This document shows positions 1 through 5,759 of a DNA stretch of 6,929 nt, one piece after another. Where the stretch lies: NCBI GenBank assembly GCA_009923895.1, contig RFSP01000102.1, forward strand, positions 1-6,929. The letters run 5' to 3'. A model generated the notes under the pieces. That model saw only the letters and a program-made list of their open reading frames with translations, made no database searches and was not told the DNA's origin. The DNA comes from Betaproteobacteria bacterium. GTDB taxonomy: Bacteria; Pseudomonadota; Gammaproteobacteria; Burkholderiales; Burkholderiaceae_C. Position 1 is the stretch's first letter. Every line of letters begins with the position of its first letter. The position numbers were made by a program, and so were the translations under genes.

Positions 1-183
1 TTCAAAATCGGTTTTTCCTGGGGCGGCCCCATGAGCTTGGCAGTGCCTTATGACTTGGACGTCATGCGAAGCGGGCCGGCGCGTCCCGCCGGGCATCTGG
101 TGCGCTTGTCCATCGGGCTGGAATCCACCGAGGCGCTTCAGCAAGACCTGCACGCTGGCCTGCAAGCGGCCTTTCGTCGCTAA
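1..183 (+). CDS. metC: Cystathionine beta-lyase-like PLP enzyme, C-terminal 60 residues (5' end outside window)
   Basis: Frame 1 is open from the first base to a TAA at 181-183, giving the last 60 residues of a protein. It has the C-terminal pattern of the Cys/Met-metabolism PLP enzyme family: F-K-I-G-F-S-W-G-G near the start, then a G-H-L-V-R-L-S-I-G-L-E stretch and a closing D-L-x-x-G-L helix. In this family the arginine of the L-V-R-L-S-I-G segment (visible residue 35) binds the substrate alpha-carboxylate. Cystathionine beta-lyase cleaves cystathionine to homocysteine, pyruvate and ammonia in methionine synthesis. The lysine that binds PLP lies upstream of the window, so another family member (cystathionine gamma-synthase or gamma-lyase, or a related C-S lyase) cannot be excluded; the SWGG wording favours the beta-lyase. 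It converges on smpB with a 25-bp gap. Confidence 0.8.
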   Translation, partial: FKIGFSWGGPMSLAVPYDLDVMRSGPARPAGHLVRLSIGLESTEALQQDLHAGLQAAFRR

Positions 184-208
184 GTCTGTGTAACCGCTGC
201 CCGGCGCC

Positions 209-670
209 TCAACCCGTTGATGAGACCTTGTGTCTCATCAACCGCTGCTTTTCGCGATTCCAATCGCGCTCTTTTTCTGCATGACGCTTGTCATGTTGCG
301 CCTTGCCTTTGGCCAGAGCCACTTCCACTTTGACGCGGCCGCCTTTGTAGTGCAGGTTCAAGGGCACCAGCGTGAAACCCTTTTGCTCCACTTTGCCAAT
401 GAGCCGGCGAATTTGATCGCGGTGCATCAACAGCTTGCGTGTGCGGTCGGCTTGTGGATGGACGTGCGTGGAGGCGGCCCGCAGCGCGTCAATGCGGCAC
501 CCAATCAAGAAAAGCTCACCCTCGCGGATGAGCACGTAGCCATCCGTCAGCTGAACTTGGCCCGCCCGGACCGCTTTGACTTCCCAGCCCTCCAGCACGA
601 TGCCGGCCTCGAACTGCTCGTCAATGTGGTACTCGAAACGCGCCCGGCGGTTTTCTGCAATATGCGACAT
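209..670 (-). CDS. smpB: SsrA-binding protein SmpB
   Basis: This 153-residue protein has the usual SmpB length. SmpB binds the tRNA-like domain of tmRNA and delivers it to stalled ribosomes for trans-translation in the cytoplasm. The N-terminal part carries the E-A-G-I-V-L-E-G-W-E-V-K core (residues 21-32), whose G-W-E-V-K wording matches enterobacterial SmpB. Next come the S-T-H segment (67-69), R-T-R-K-L-L (76-81) and T-L-V-P-L-N-L-H-Y (100-108) of the OB-like barrel. The tail holds G-K-A-Q-H-D-K-R (122-129) followed by a basic, lysine/arginine-rich helix, the part that enters the mRNA channel in the family. The ATG at 670 gives the expected N-terminus. Upstream there is only a weak AGG about 10 nt before the start. 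The gene is divergent from ratA across 29 bp, as in E. coli. The ssrA gene itself is not in this window. Confidence 0.97.
   Translation of the reverse strand: MSHIAENRRARFEYHIDEQFEAGIVLEGWEVKAVRAGQVQLTDGYVLIREGELFLIGCRIDALRAASTHVHPQADRTRKLLMHRDQIRRLIGKVEQKGFTLVPLNLHYKGGRVKVEVALAKGKAQHDKRHAEKERDWNREKQRLMRHKVSSTG
216..242. terminator. Perfect 11-bp stem-loop at the 3' end of smpB, possible terminator for the upstream + strand gene
   Basis: GTTGATGAGAC (216-226) and GTCTCATCAAC (232-242) are exact reverse complements around a 5-nt loop. The structure lies wholly inside the last codons of smpB. On the + strand the stem is followed, after six bases, by a short T-run at 249-252, so it could end transcription of the metC-like gene. 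On the - strand no T-run follows before or after the smpB stop. The stem is clear in the sequence. Its role as a terminator is inference, weakened by the short and displaced T-run. Confidence 0.45.
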
Positions 671-682
671 GTGCGTGTTGCC

Positions 683-700
683 TACAATGGCAGCATTGTA
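683..700. promoter_or_regulatory. Dyad with a TACAAT hexamer on each strand, candidate divergent smpB/ratA promoter
   Basis: TACAATG (683-689) and CATTGTA (694-700) form a perfect 7-bp inverted repeat around GCAG. Each arm contains TACAAT, one mismatch from the sigma-70 -10 consensus, read as 683-688 on + and 700-695 on -. I found no good -35 hexamer 16-18 bp upstream on either strand. The dyad fills most of the 29-bp space between the smpB and ratA starts, and its last base is the A of the ratA ATG. The symmetry is seen directly. Use as paired -10 elements or as a repressor site is inference. Confidence 0.45.
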
Positions 701-1155
701 TGAAGCAGGTCAGCAAGTCGGTTTTACTGTGGTATTCGCCCGGCGAGATGTACGACCTCGTCACGGACGTCACACACTACCCTCAATTTCTGCCTTGGTG
801 CGATCGCGCCGAGATTTTGGCCGAGCACGATGACGGCATCACCGCCCGTTTGGGTCTGGCCTTTGCAGGCCTGCGCCAGTCGTTTACCACCCGAAATCAC
901 CACGAAGAAGACCGTGTCGTGCACATGCAGTTGGTGGAAGGGCCTTTTTCCACCTTGGATGGCACCTGGAATTTCATGCCCTTGGGGGAGCCCACCCCGG
1001 AGGGCCGTCAAGCCTGCAAGGTCACCTTGGATCTGCACTATGCCTTTGCGGGCAGGGCCTTGGACGCCGCCCTGAGCCCCGTTTTTGACCGGGTGGCCAA
1101 CACCCTCATGGATGCGTTTGTGGCCCGTGCGCAAGCCGTCTACGGCGAACGATGA
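700..1155 (+). CDS. ratA: RatA / Coq10-like START-domain (SRPBCC) protein
   Basis: This 151-residue protein belongs to the polyketide cyclase/START family typified by E. coli RatA (YfjG) and mitochondrial Coq10. Recognisable pieces are K-S-V-L-L-W-Y-S (6-13), Y-P-Q-F-L-P-W-C-D (27-35), S-F-T-T-R-N (61-66), G-P-F-S-T-L-D-G-T-W-N-F (81-92) and the closing helix around N-T-L-M-D-A-F (134-140). Members bind a hydrophobic ligand; Coq10 is a ubiquinone chaperone. E. coli RatA has also been reported to block 70S ribosome assembly, so its true role is debated. The ATG at 700 is preferred because it gives the family N-terminus, although there is no clear Shine-Dalgarno. If the TACAAT at 683-688 is its -10, the transcript would be nearly leaderless. 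The stop codon overlaps the start of rnfH. Confidence 0.92.
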   Translation: MKQVSKSVLLWYSPGEMYDLVTDVTHYPQFLPWCDRAEILAEHDDGITARLGLAFAGLRQSFTTRNHHEEDRVVHMQLVEGPFSTLDGTWNFMPLGEPTPEGRQACKVTLDLHYAFAGRALDAALSPVFDRVANTLMDAFVARAQAVYGER

Positions 1156-1442
1156 TCTGCATTGAAGTGGTCTACAGCCCAGAACCGGGCCAGGTCGAAC
1201 GGGTCGAAGTGCGATTGCCGGAAGGGTCGTTGTTGTCTCAAGCCTTGGACCAGAGCCAACTCTTGCAAAAGCACGGCTTGTCTTCAGAGTCCTTACGCAC
1301 CGGCATTTGGGGCCGTCGGCAGGGCCTGACAACGCCCCTGAGAGACAAAGACCGCGTGGAGGTCTATCGAGACCTGCGATGCGACCCCAAGGAGGCGCGC
1401 CGTTTGCGGTACAAAAAGCGGCCCAAGGCGACGTCTTTATAA
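1152..1442 (+). CDS. rnfH: RnfH/RatB family ubiquitin-like small protein
   Basis: This 96-residue protein of the RnfH (RatB, YfjF) family has a beta-grasp, ubiquitin-like fold. Visible family features are the opening I-E-V-V-Y-S strand (4-9), the central G-I-W-G segment (51-54), and L-R-D-K-D-R-V-E-V-Y-R (63-73) followed by D-P-K-E-A-R-R (78-84) and a basic tail. The molecular function is not established. The name comes from location next to rnf genes in some bacteria, but no rnf gene is seen here. The start ATG overlaps the ratA TGA as ATGA (1152-1155), indicating translational coupling, and the pair is adjacent in E. coli too. Its TAA at 1440-1442 lies inside the TATAAT that precedes guaB. 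Confidence 0.92.
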   Translation: MICIEVVYSPEPGQVERVEVRLPEGSLLSQALDQSQLLQKHGLSSESLRTGIWGRRQGLTTPLRDKDRVEVYRDLRCDPKEARRLRYKKRPKATSL

Positions 1443-1443
1443 T
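1438..1443 (+). promoter_or_regulatory. Consensus -10 hexamer TATAAT ahead of guaB
   Basis: TATAAT matches the sigma-70 -10 consensus exactly and overlaps the rnfH stop codon. A transcript starting about 7 bp downstream, near 1450, would have a leader of roughly 20 nt before the guaB ATG at 1470, enough to hold the GGAG at 1458-1461. The bases 16-18 bp upstream do not resemble TTGACA, so the -35 is poor or an activator is used. Being a consensus hexamer in GC-rich DNA placed just ahead of a purine gene makes it a credible promoter. Read-through from ratA-rnfH is also possible. Confidence 0.6.
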
Positions 1444-1457
1444 CCGCTTTTGCGTCT

Positions 1458-1461
1458 GGAG
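1458..1461 (+). promoter_or_regulatory. Ribosome binding site of guaB
   Basis: GGAG lies 8 nt before the ATG at 1470, a good Shine-Dalgarno position, and supports this start for guaB. Confidence 0.7.
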
Positions 1462-1469
1462 CTTTTCCC

Positions 1470-2942
1470 ATGCGCCTTCAAGGCAAAGCGTACACCTTCG
1501 ACGATGTGCTGTTGGTGCCCGCATACTCTCAGGTGTTGCCCCGCGACACCCAGTTGTCTACCCAGTTGACCCGCCGCATTGGGCTGAACCTGCCCCTGGT
1601 ATCGGCGGCCATGGACACCGTCACCGAGGCCCGGTTGGCCATCGCCATTGCGCAAGAAGGCGGTGTGGGCATCGTCCACAAAAATCTCACCGCCAAGCAG
1701 CAAGCCGCTGAAGTTGCGCGCGTCAAACGCTATGAGTCTGGCGTGCTTCGCGATCCCATCACGGTCACGCCTGACATGCCTGTGCGCGTGGTCATGGAGT
1801 TGTCCAAGCAGCATGGGGTCTCGGGCTTCCCCGTGGTGGAAGGCAAGACGGTGGTGGGCATCGTGACCAACCGCGATTTGCGATTTGAGACCCGCCTGGA
1901 TCTGGCGGTTCGAGACATCATGACGCCGCGCGAGCGCCTGGTCTCGGTGAAGGAGGGCGCATCGATCGAAGAGGGCAAGGCCCTGATGCACCGCCACCGC
2001 CTGGAGCGGGTGTTGGTGGTGAGCGACTCTTTTGAATTGCGCGGTCTCATGACCGTCAAAGACATCACCAAACAGACCGACTTCCCCAACGCAGCGCGTG
2101 ACGCGCGCGGGCAATTGCGCGTGGGGGCTGCCGTGGGCGTTGGGCCTGGGACCGAAGAGCGCGTGGAGCTCTTGGTCAAGGCCGGTGTCGACGCCGTCGT
2201 GGTAGACACCGCCCACGGGCACAGCCAGGGGGTGCTGGAACGGGTCCGATGGGTCAAACAGAACTTTCCGCAGGTGGATGTGATCGGTGGCAACATTGCC
2301 ACGGGTCCAGCGGCTTTGGCCCTGGTTGAGGCCGGTGCCGATGCCGTCAAGGTGGGCATTGGGCCCGGATCGATTTGCACCACTCGAGTCATTGCTGGCG
2401 TGGGCGTCCCTCAAATCACCGCCATCGACAATGTGTCATCGGCTTTGCGAGGCACTGGCGTGCCGCTGATCGCAGATGGCGGCATTCGCTACTCTGGCGA
2501 CATTGCCAAAGCCATCGCGGCAGGTGCCAGCACCGTCATGATGGGAGGAGCGTTTGCAGGCACTGAAGAGGCGCCCGGTGAAGTCATTCTCTATCAGGGT
2601 CGCAGCTACAAGTCCTATCGTGGCATGGGCTCCATCGGTGCCATGAAGGCGGGCTCTGCAGACCGCTACTTTCAAGAAAACGATGAGAGCGCCAATCCCA
2701 ACGCGGACAAGCTGGTCCCCGAAGGCATTGAAGGCCGGGTCCCTTACAAAGGCTCGGTGGTGAACATCATCTTCCAATTTGCCGGCGGATTGCGAGCGTC
2801 GATGGGCTATTGCGGGTGTGGCAGCATCGAAGAGATGCGCACCAAGGCCGAATTTGTGGAGATCACGGCGGCGGGTATTCGTGAAAGTCATGTTCACGAT
2901 GTCCAAATCACCAAGGAAGCTCCCAACTACCGCATGGAATGA
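1470..2942 (+). CDS. guaB: Inosine-5'-monophosphate dehydrogenase
   Basis: This 490-residue protein, the usual length for bacterial IMPDH, oxidises IMP to XMP with NAD+, the first committed step of GMP synthesis in the cytoplasm. The N-terminus has T-F-D-D-V-L-L-V-P (9-17). Two CBS domains occupy about residues 93-205, with L-M-T-V-K-D-I-T (193-200) closing the second; these commonly carry the nucleotide-sensing regulatory site. The catalytic loop is G-P-G-S-I-C-T-T-R (298-306), with nucleophile Cys303. Further marks are A-D-G-G-I-R (335-340), the G-S-I-G-A-M segment (387-392), and the R-Y pair (399-400) that matches the catalytic arginine-tyrosine of the flap. The barrel resumes with F-A-G-G-L-R-A-S-M-G-Y-C-G (437-449). 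All key residues are present. It is the first gene of a likely operon with the MFS gene 13 bp downstream and guaA beyond it. Confidence 0.98.
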   Translation: MRLQGKAYTFDDVLLVPAYSQVLPRDTQLSTQLTRRIGLNLPLVSAAMDTVTEARLAIAIAQEGGVGIVHKNLTAKQQAAEVARVKRYESGVLRDPITVTPDMPVRVVMELSKQHGVSGFPVVEGKTVVGIVTNRDLRFETRLDLAVRDIMTPRERLVSVKEGASIEEGKALMHRHRLERVLVVSDSFELRGLMTVKDITKQTDFPNAARDARGQLRVGAAVGVGPGTEERVELLVKAGVDAVVVDTAHGHSQGVLERVRWVKQNFPQVDVIGGNIATGPAALALVEAGADAVKVGIGPGSICTTRVIAGVGVPQITAIDNVSSALRGTGVPLIADGGIRYSGDIAKAIAAGASTVMMGGAFAGTEEAPGEVILYQGRSYKSYRGMGSIGAMKAGSADRYFQENDESANPNADKLVPEGIEGRVPYKGSVVNIIFQFAGGLRASMGYCGCGSIEEMRTKAEFVEITAAGIRESHVHDVQITKEAPNYRME

Positions 2943-2955
2943 GGGCGTGTCGTTG

Positions 2956-4227
2956 ATGTCTTCTGAATCCGAGACCGGGCTCGCGCCCGTGGCCGGTGGC
3001 TCGGATCGCAAACAGGCCGCCATGCCCTTCATTCTTGTGGCGGTGCTGATCGACATGATGTCCATTGGCATCATCGTGCCGGTTCTGCCCATGTGGGTGG
3101 GCAGCTTCACCGCCTCGCCCGCTGAGCAGGCCTATTGGTTGGGGGTGGTGAGCTTCACCTTCGGATTGGCCAGTTTTTTCGCGTCGCCCATGTTGGGTGC
3201 GTTGTCTGACCAATATGGGCGTCGCCCTGTGTTGCTCTTGGGCTTCTTGGGGCTGGCCATCACCTTTTTTGCCACCGCGGCGGCCACCGCCTTGTGGATG
3301 CTCATTGCGGTCCGGCTGTTGGGCGGCGCCATGCAATCCAATGCGTCTGTGGCGCAGGCCTATGTGGCCGACATCACAGACAAGGACAACCGCGCCAAAC
3401 GCTTTGGCATGTTGGGCGCCATGTTCGGTTTGGGCTTTATTCTGGGGCCGGCGCTGGGTGGGCTGCTCGGCGGGTTTGACCTTCGTTTGCCCTTTGTGGT
3501 GGCCGGCATCCTGGCATTGATCAACTTGGTGTATGGCTATCGGGTGCTGCCTGAGTCCCTGCCTTTGGATCGCCGTCGCCCATTCAATTGGCGTTCGGCC
3601 AACCCGTTTTCAGCCTTTGTGGCTCTGGCGTCTCATCGGGGCATTGGTGCTTTGGTGGCGGTGTTGGCTTGTGCGGGGCTGGCTCAGGGGCTGCTCTACA
3701 ACAGCTGGGTGCTGTTCACGCATTTCAAATTCGGATGGGGGGCTCAAGAAAACGGAGCGTCCCTGGCTGCGGTGGGTGTCATGTCCGTCATCGTGCAAGG
3801 GTGGCTGTTGGGCAAATTGCTCAAGAGATTTCCGGCACGCCGGTTGGCAGTGATGGGCTTGTTGTCGTCGTCGCTGGCCTACGGTTTGTGGGGCGCGTCA
3901 ACCTCGGGCACCATGATGGTGGCCGTCATTTTTGCCAATGTGCTGGGTTTCACGGTCAACGCCTCCATTCAAAGCATCGTTTCGGGGGCCGTGGACGGGA
4001 AGAGCCAAGGTCAGACCCTGGGGGCCACCAGCTCCATCAACAGCCTCACAGCCGTCATCGCCCCGGTGATCTCAGCGCCCATGCTGATGGCGGTGTCGGG
4101 GTTTCCTCAAGGCGACTGGCGCATTGGCGCCCCCATGTATTTGGGCTCTGCGTTGTTGGCCTTGGGGCTTCTCTTTGCTTGGCTGCACTTCCGTCATCAC
4201 GCGGCCGCTGAATCCTCTTCTGACTGA
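2956..4227 (+). CDS. TetA-like (TCR/Tet family) MFS exporter located between guaB and guaA
   Basis: Read from the ATG at 2956 this is a 423-residue inner-membrane transporter with about 12 predicted membrane spans, the standard MFS size. It resembles tetracycline-resistance type drug:H+ antiporters. Span 1 has an aspartate before G-I-I-V-P-V-L-P (D33). The loop after span 2 has motif A, G-A-L-S-D-Q-Y-G-R-R-P (81-91). After span 4 comes Y-V-A-D-I-T-D (136-142), as in TetA proteins. Span 5 has motif C, G-F-I-L-G-P-A-L-G-G (160-169). The substrate cannot be read from the sequence, and resemblance to TetA does not show tetracycline export. The frame is open further upstream to 2779, but that part overlaps guaB; 2956 is chosen for its 13-bp gap from the guaB stop and the AGGG at 2942-2945. 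Its position suggests co-transcription with guaB and guaA, so purine nucleoside, base or analogue efflux is a reasonable guess only. Confidence 0.9.
   Translation: MSSESETGLAPVAGGSDRKQAAMPFILVAVLIDMMSIGIIVPVLPMWVGSFTASPAEQAYWLGVVSFTFGLASFFASPMLGALSDQYGRRPVLLLGFLGLAITFFATAAATALWMLIAVRLLGGAMQSNASVAQAYVADITDKDNRAKRFGMLGAMFGLGFILGPALGGLLGGFDLRLPFVVAGILALINLVYGYRVLPESLPLDRRRPFNWRSANPFSAFVALASHRGIGALVAVLACAGLAQGLLYNSWVLFTHFKFGWGAQENGASLAAVGVMSVIVQGWLLGKLLKRFPARRLAVMGLLSSSLAYGLWGASTSGTMMVAVIFANVLGFTVNASIQSIVSGAVDGKSQGQTLGATSSINSLTAVIAPVISAPMLMAVSGFPQGDWRIGAPMYLGSALLALGLLFAWLHFRHHAAAESSSD
2967..3006. repeat. Nested inverted repeats in the first codons of the MFS gene
   Basis: ATCCGAG (2967-2973) and CTCGGAT (3000-3006) are exact reverse complements. 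Between them CGGGC (2976-2980) and GCCCG (2985-2989) form a second perfect stem around a 4-nt loop. The structure covers roughly codons 4-17 of the exporter, in the variable N-terminal tail before membrane span 1. It may only reflect GC-rich sequence; an effect on translation or mRNA stability is speculative. Confidence 0.3.
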
Positions 4228-4233
4228 AACGCC

Positions 4234-5742
4234 ATGCACGACAAGATCCTGATTCTCGACTTTGGGTCGCAAGTGACACAGCTCATTGCGCGTCGTGTGC
4301 GAGAAGCGCATGTCTATTGCGAGATTCATCCCAATGATGTCAGCGATGACTTCATTCGAGCCTTCGCTCCCAAGGGCATCATTCTTTCGGGCAGCCATGC
4401 CAGCACCTACGAAGATCATCAGTTGCGTGCGCCTCAAGCGGTGTGGGACTTGGGCGTGCCCGTTCTGGGCATTTGTTATGGCATGCAGACCATGGCGGTG
4501 CAGTTGGGCGGGCAGGTGGCGTGGAGTGACCACCGTGAATTTGGCTACGCTGAGGTGAGGGCGCGAGGCCACACCCAGCTGCTCAAAGGCCTTGAAGACT
4601 TCAGCACCCCTGAGGGCCACGGCATGCTCAAAGTCTGGATGAGCCATGGGGACAAAGTGACCGAGTTGCCTCCCGGCTTCAAGCTCATGGCCAGCACGCC
4701 CAGTTGCCCCATTGCGGGCATGGCCGACGAGTCCAGAGGCTACTACGCCGTGCAATTCCATCCCGAAGTCACCCACACGGTGCAGGGGCGGGCGCTGCTG
4801 GAGCGATTTGTCTTGCAGATCTGTGCCGCCAAGCCCGATTGGATCATGCGCGACCACATTGCCGAGGCTGTGCAACGCATTCGCGAGCAGGTGGGAGACG
4901 AAGAGGTCATTCTGGGCCTGTCCGGGGGCGTGGACTCTAGCGTGGCCGCAGCGTTGATCCACCGTGCCATTGGCGATCAGCTCACCTGCGTCTTTGTCGA
5001 CCATGGTCTCTTGCGCCTGAACGAGGGGCAAATGGTCATGGACATGTTCGCGGGCCGTTTGCATGCCAAGGTGGTTCATGTGGACGCCACCGAACAGTTC
5101 ATGTCGGCCCTGGCGGGCGTGAGTGACCCAGAGGCCAAGCGAAAAATCATCGGTCGAGAGTTTGTGGAAGTCTTTCAGCGCGAAGCCCACAAATTGACCA
5201 AGGCCCGCTGGCTGGCCCAAGGCACCATCTACCCCGACGTGATCGAGTCGGGTGGCGCCAAAACCAAAAAGGCCACCACCATCAAGAGCCATCACAATGT
5301 GGGGGGTCTTCCAGAGACGCTGGGCTTGAAGCTGCTGGAGCCGCTGCGAGATTTGTTCAAAGACGAGGTGCGAGAGTTGGGTGTTGCTCTGGGATTGCCT
5401 CAAGACATGGTGTACCGCCACCCCTTCCCAGGGCCAGGCCTGGGGGTTCGCATCCTCGGTGAAGTGAGGCAAGACTATGCCCAGTTACTGCGCCGTGCCG
5501 ATGCCATCTTTATTGATGAGTTGCGTGCCACGGTGGACCCCACGGACGGCAAGTCTTGGTATGACAAAACGTCACAAGCCTTTGCGGTGTTTTTGCCGGT
5601 GAAGAGCGTGGGTGTGATGGGTGACGGCCGCACCTACGACTATGTGGTGGCCCTTCGCGCTGTGCAGACCAGTGATTTCATGACCGCCGATTGGGCAGAG
5701 TTGCCCTACGCCTTGCTCAAGAAAGTGTCGGAGTGGGAGTGA
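4234..5742 (+). CDS. guaA: GMP synthase (glutamine-hydrolysing) with an internal C-terminal deletion
   Basis: This 502-residue two-domain enzyme converts XMP, ATP and glutamine to GMP. The N-terminal class I glutamine amidotransferase domain (about 4-195) has the nucleophile Cys81 in G-I-C-Y-G and the F-H-P-E segment with His176 and Glu178. The ATP pyrophosphatase domain (about 205-395) has the P-loop S-G-G-V-D-S-S (230-236), with D-H-G-L-L-R (256-261) and H-P-F-P-G-P-G-L-G (396-404) after it. The dimerisation domain follows and includes S-V-G-V-M-G-D-G-R-T-Y-D-Y (458-470). The oddity is at the end: after A-L-L-K-K-V-S (493-499) the protein goes straight to E-W-E and stop. From memory of the family, about 25 residues normally stand there, including RVVYD and KPPATI, with the terminus reading KPPATIEWE. 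The remainder looks intact with no frameshift. Function is therefore doubtful although the identity is certain. The start lies 6 bp after the MFS stop, without a strong Shine-Dalgarno, suggesting coupling. Confidence 0.93.
   Translation: MHDKILILDFGSQVTQLIARRVREAHVYCEIHPNDVSDDFIRAFAPKGIILSGSHASTYEDHQLRAPQAVWDLGVPVLGICYGMQTMAVQLGGQVAWSDHREFGYAEVRARGHTQLLKGLEDFSTPEGHGMLKVWMSHGDKVTELPPGFKLMASTPSCPIAGMADESRGYYAVQFHPEVTHTVQGRALLERFVLQICAAKPDWIMRDHIAEAVQRIREQVGDEEVILGLSGGVDSSVAAALIHRAIGDQLTCVFVDHGLLRLNEGQMVMDMFAGRLHAKVVHVDATEQFMSALAGVSDPEAKRKIIGREFVEVFQREAHKLTKARWLAQGTIYPDVIESGGAKTKKATTIKSHHNVGGLPETLGLKLLEPLRDLFKDEVRELGVALGLPQDMVYRHPFPGPGLGVRILGEVRQDYAQLLRRADAIFIDELRATVDPTDGKSWYDKTSQAFAVFLPVKSVGVMGDGRTYDYVVALRAVQTSDFMTADWAELPYALLKKVSEWE
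5728..5742 (+). other. Apparent in-frame deletion junction in guaA (between 5730 and 5731)
   Basis: The serine codon TCG (5728-5730) is followed directly by GAG-TGG-GAG-TGA. In other GMP synthases the V-S and E-W-E elements are separated by about 25 residues (about 75 bp). Both flanks match the family on each side of the junction and the frame is kept, so this looks like a clean internal loss rather than a premature stop. The family comparison is from memory. Confidence 0.7.
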
Positions 5743-5750
5743 GGGTCAAC

Positions 5751-5754
5751 GAGG
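5751..5754 (+). promoter_or_regulatory. Ribosome binding site of the downstream membrane-protein gene
   Basis: GAGG lies 5 nt before the ATG at 5760 and favours that start over the in-frame GTG at 5739, which would overlap the guaA stop. Confidence 0.5.
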
Positions 5755-5759
5755 CACAT

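Noticed and set aside
184..208. Possible small feature in the gap between the metC-like gene and smpB
   Set aside because: The 25-bp gap holds no open frame, clear stem or T-run of its own.
230..703. A 157-codon open frame on the + strand opposite smpB
   Set aside because: The - strand frame is clearly SmpB over its full length, so the + frame is a shadow.
724..1524. A 266-codon open frame on the - strand opposite ratA and rnfH
   Set aside because: Both + strand genes are recognised families in a conserved order; the antisense protein looks like low-complexity shadow sequence.
1437..2414. A 325-codon open frame on the - strand opposite guaB
   Set aside because: The + strand encodes an intact IMP dehydrogenase; the antisense product is rich in histidine and arginine without family likeness, typical of a shadow frame.
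2779..2955. A longer N-terminus for the MFS exporter starting inside guaB
   Set aside because: The extra 59 residues overlap the conserved C-terminus of GuaB in another frame and are rich in arginine, unlike an MFS N-terminus; the ATG at 2956 has suitable spacing after the guaB stop.
4381..4420. S-G-S-H-A-S in GuaA in place of the more common S-G-G-P loop
   Set aside because: From memory this wording is normal for GuaA of Burkholderiales, so it is a lineage trait and not a defect.
4072..5472. A 466-codon open frame on the - strand opposite guaA
   Set aside because: It is antisense to a strongly conserved gene, runs also across the end of the MFS gene, and its translation has no recognisable domain; it follows from the codon bias of GC-rich DNA.
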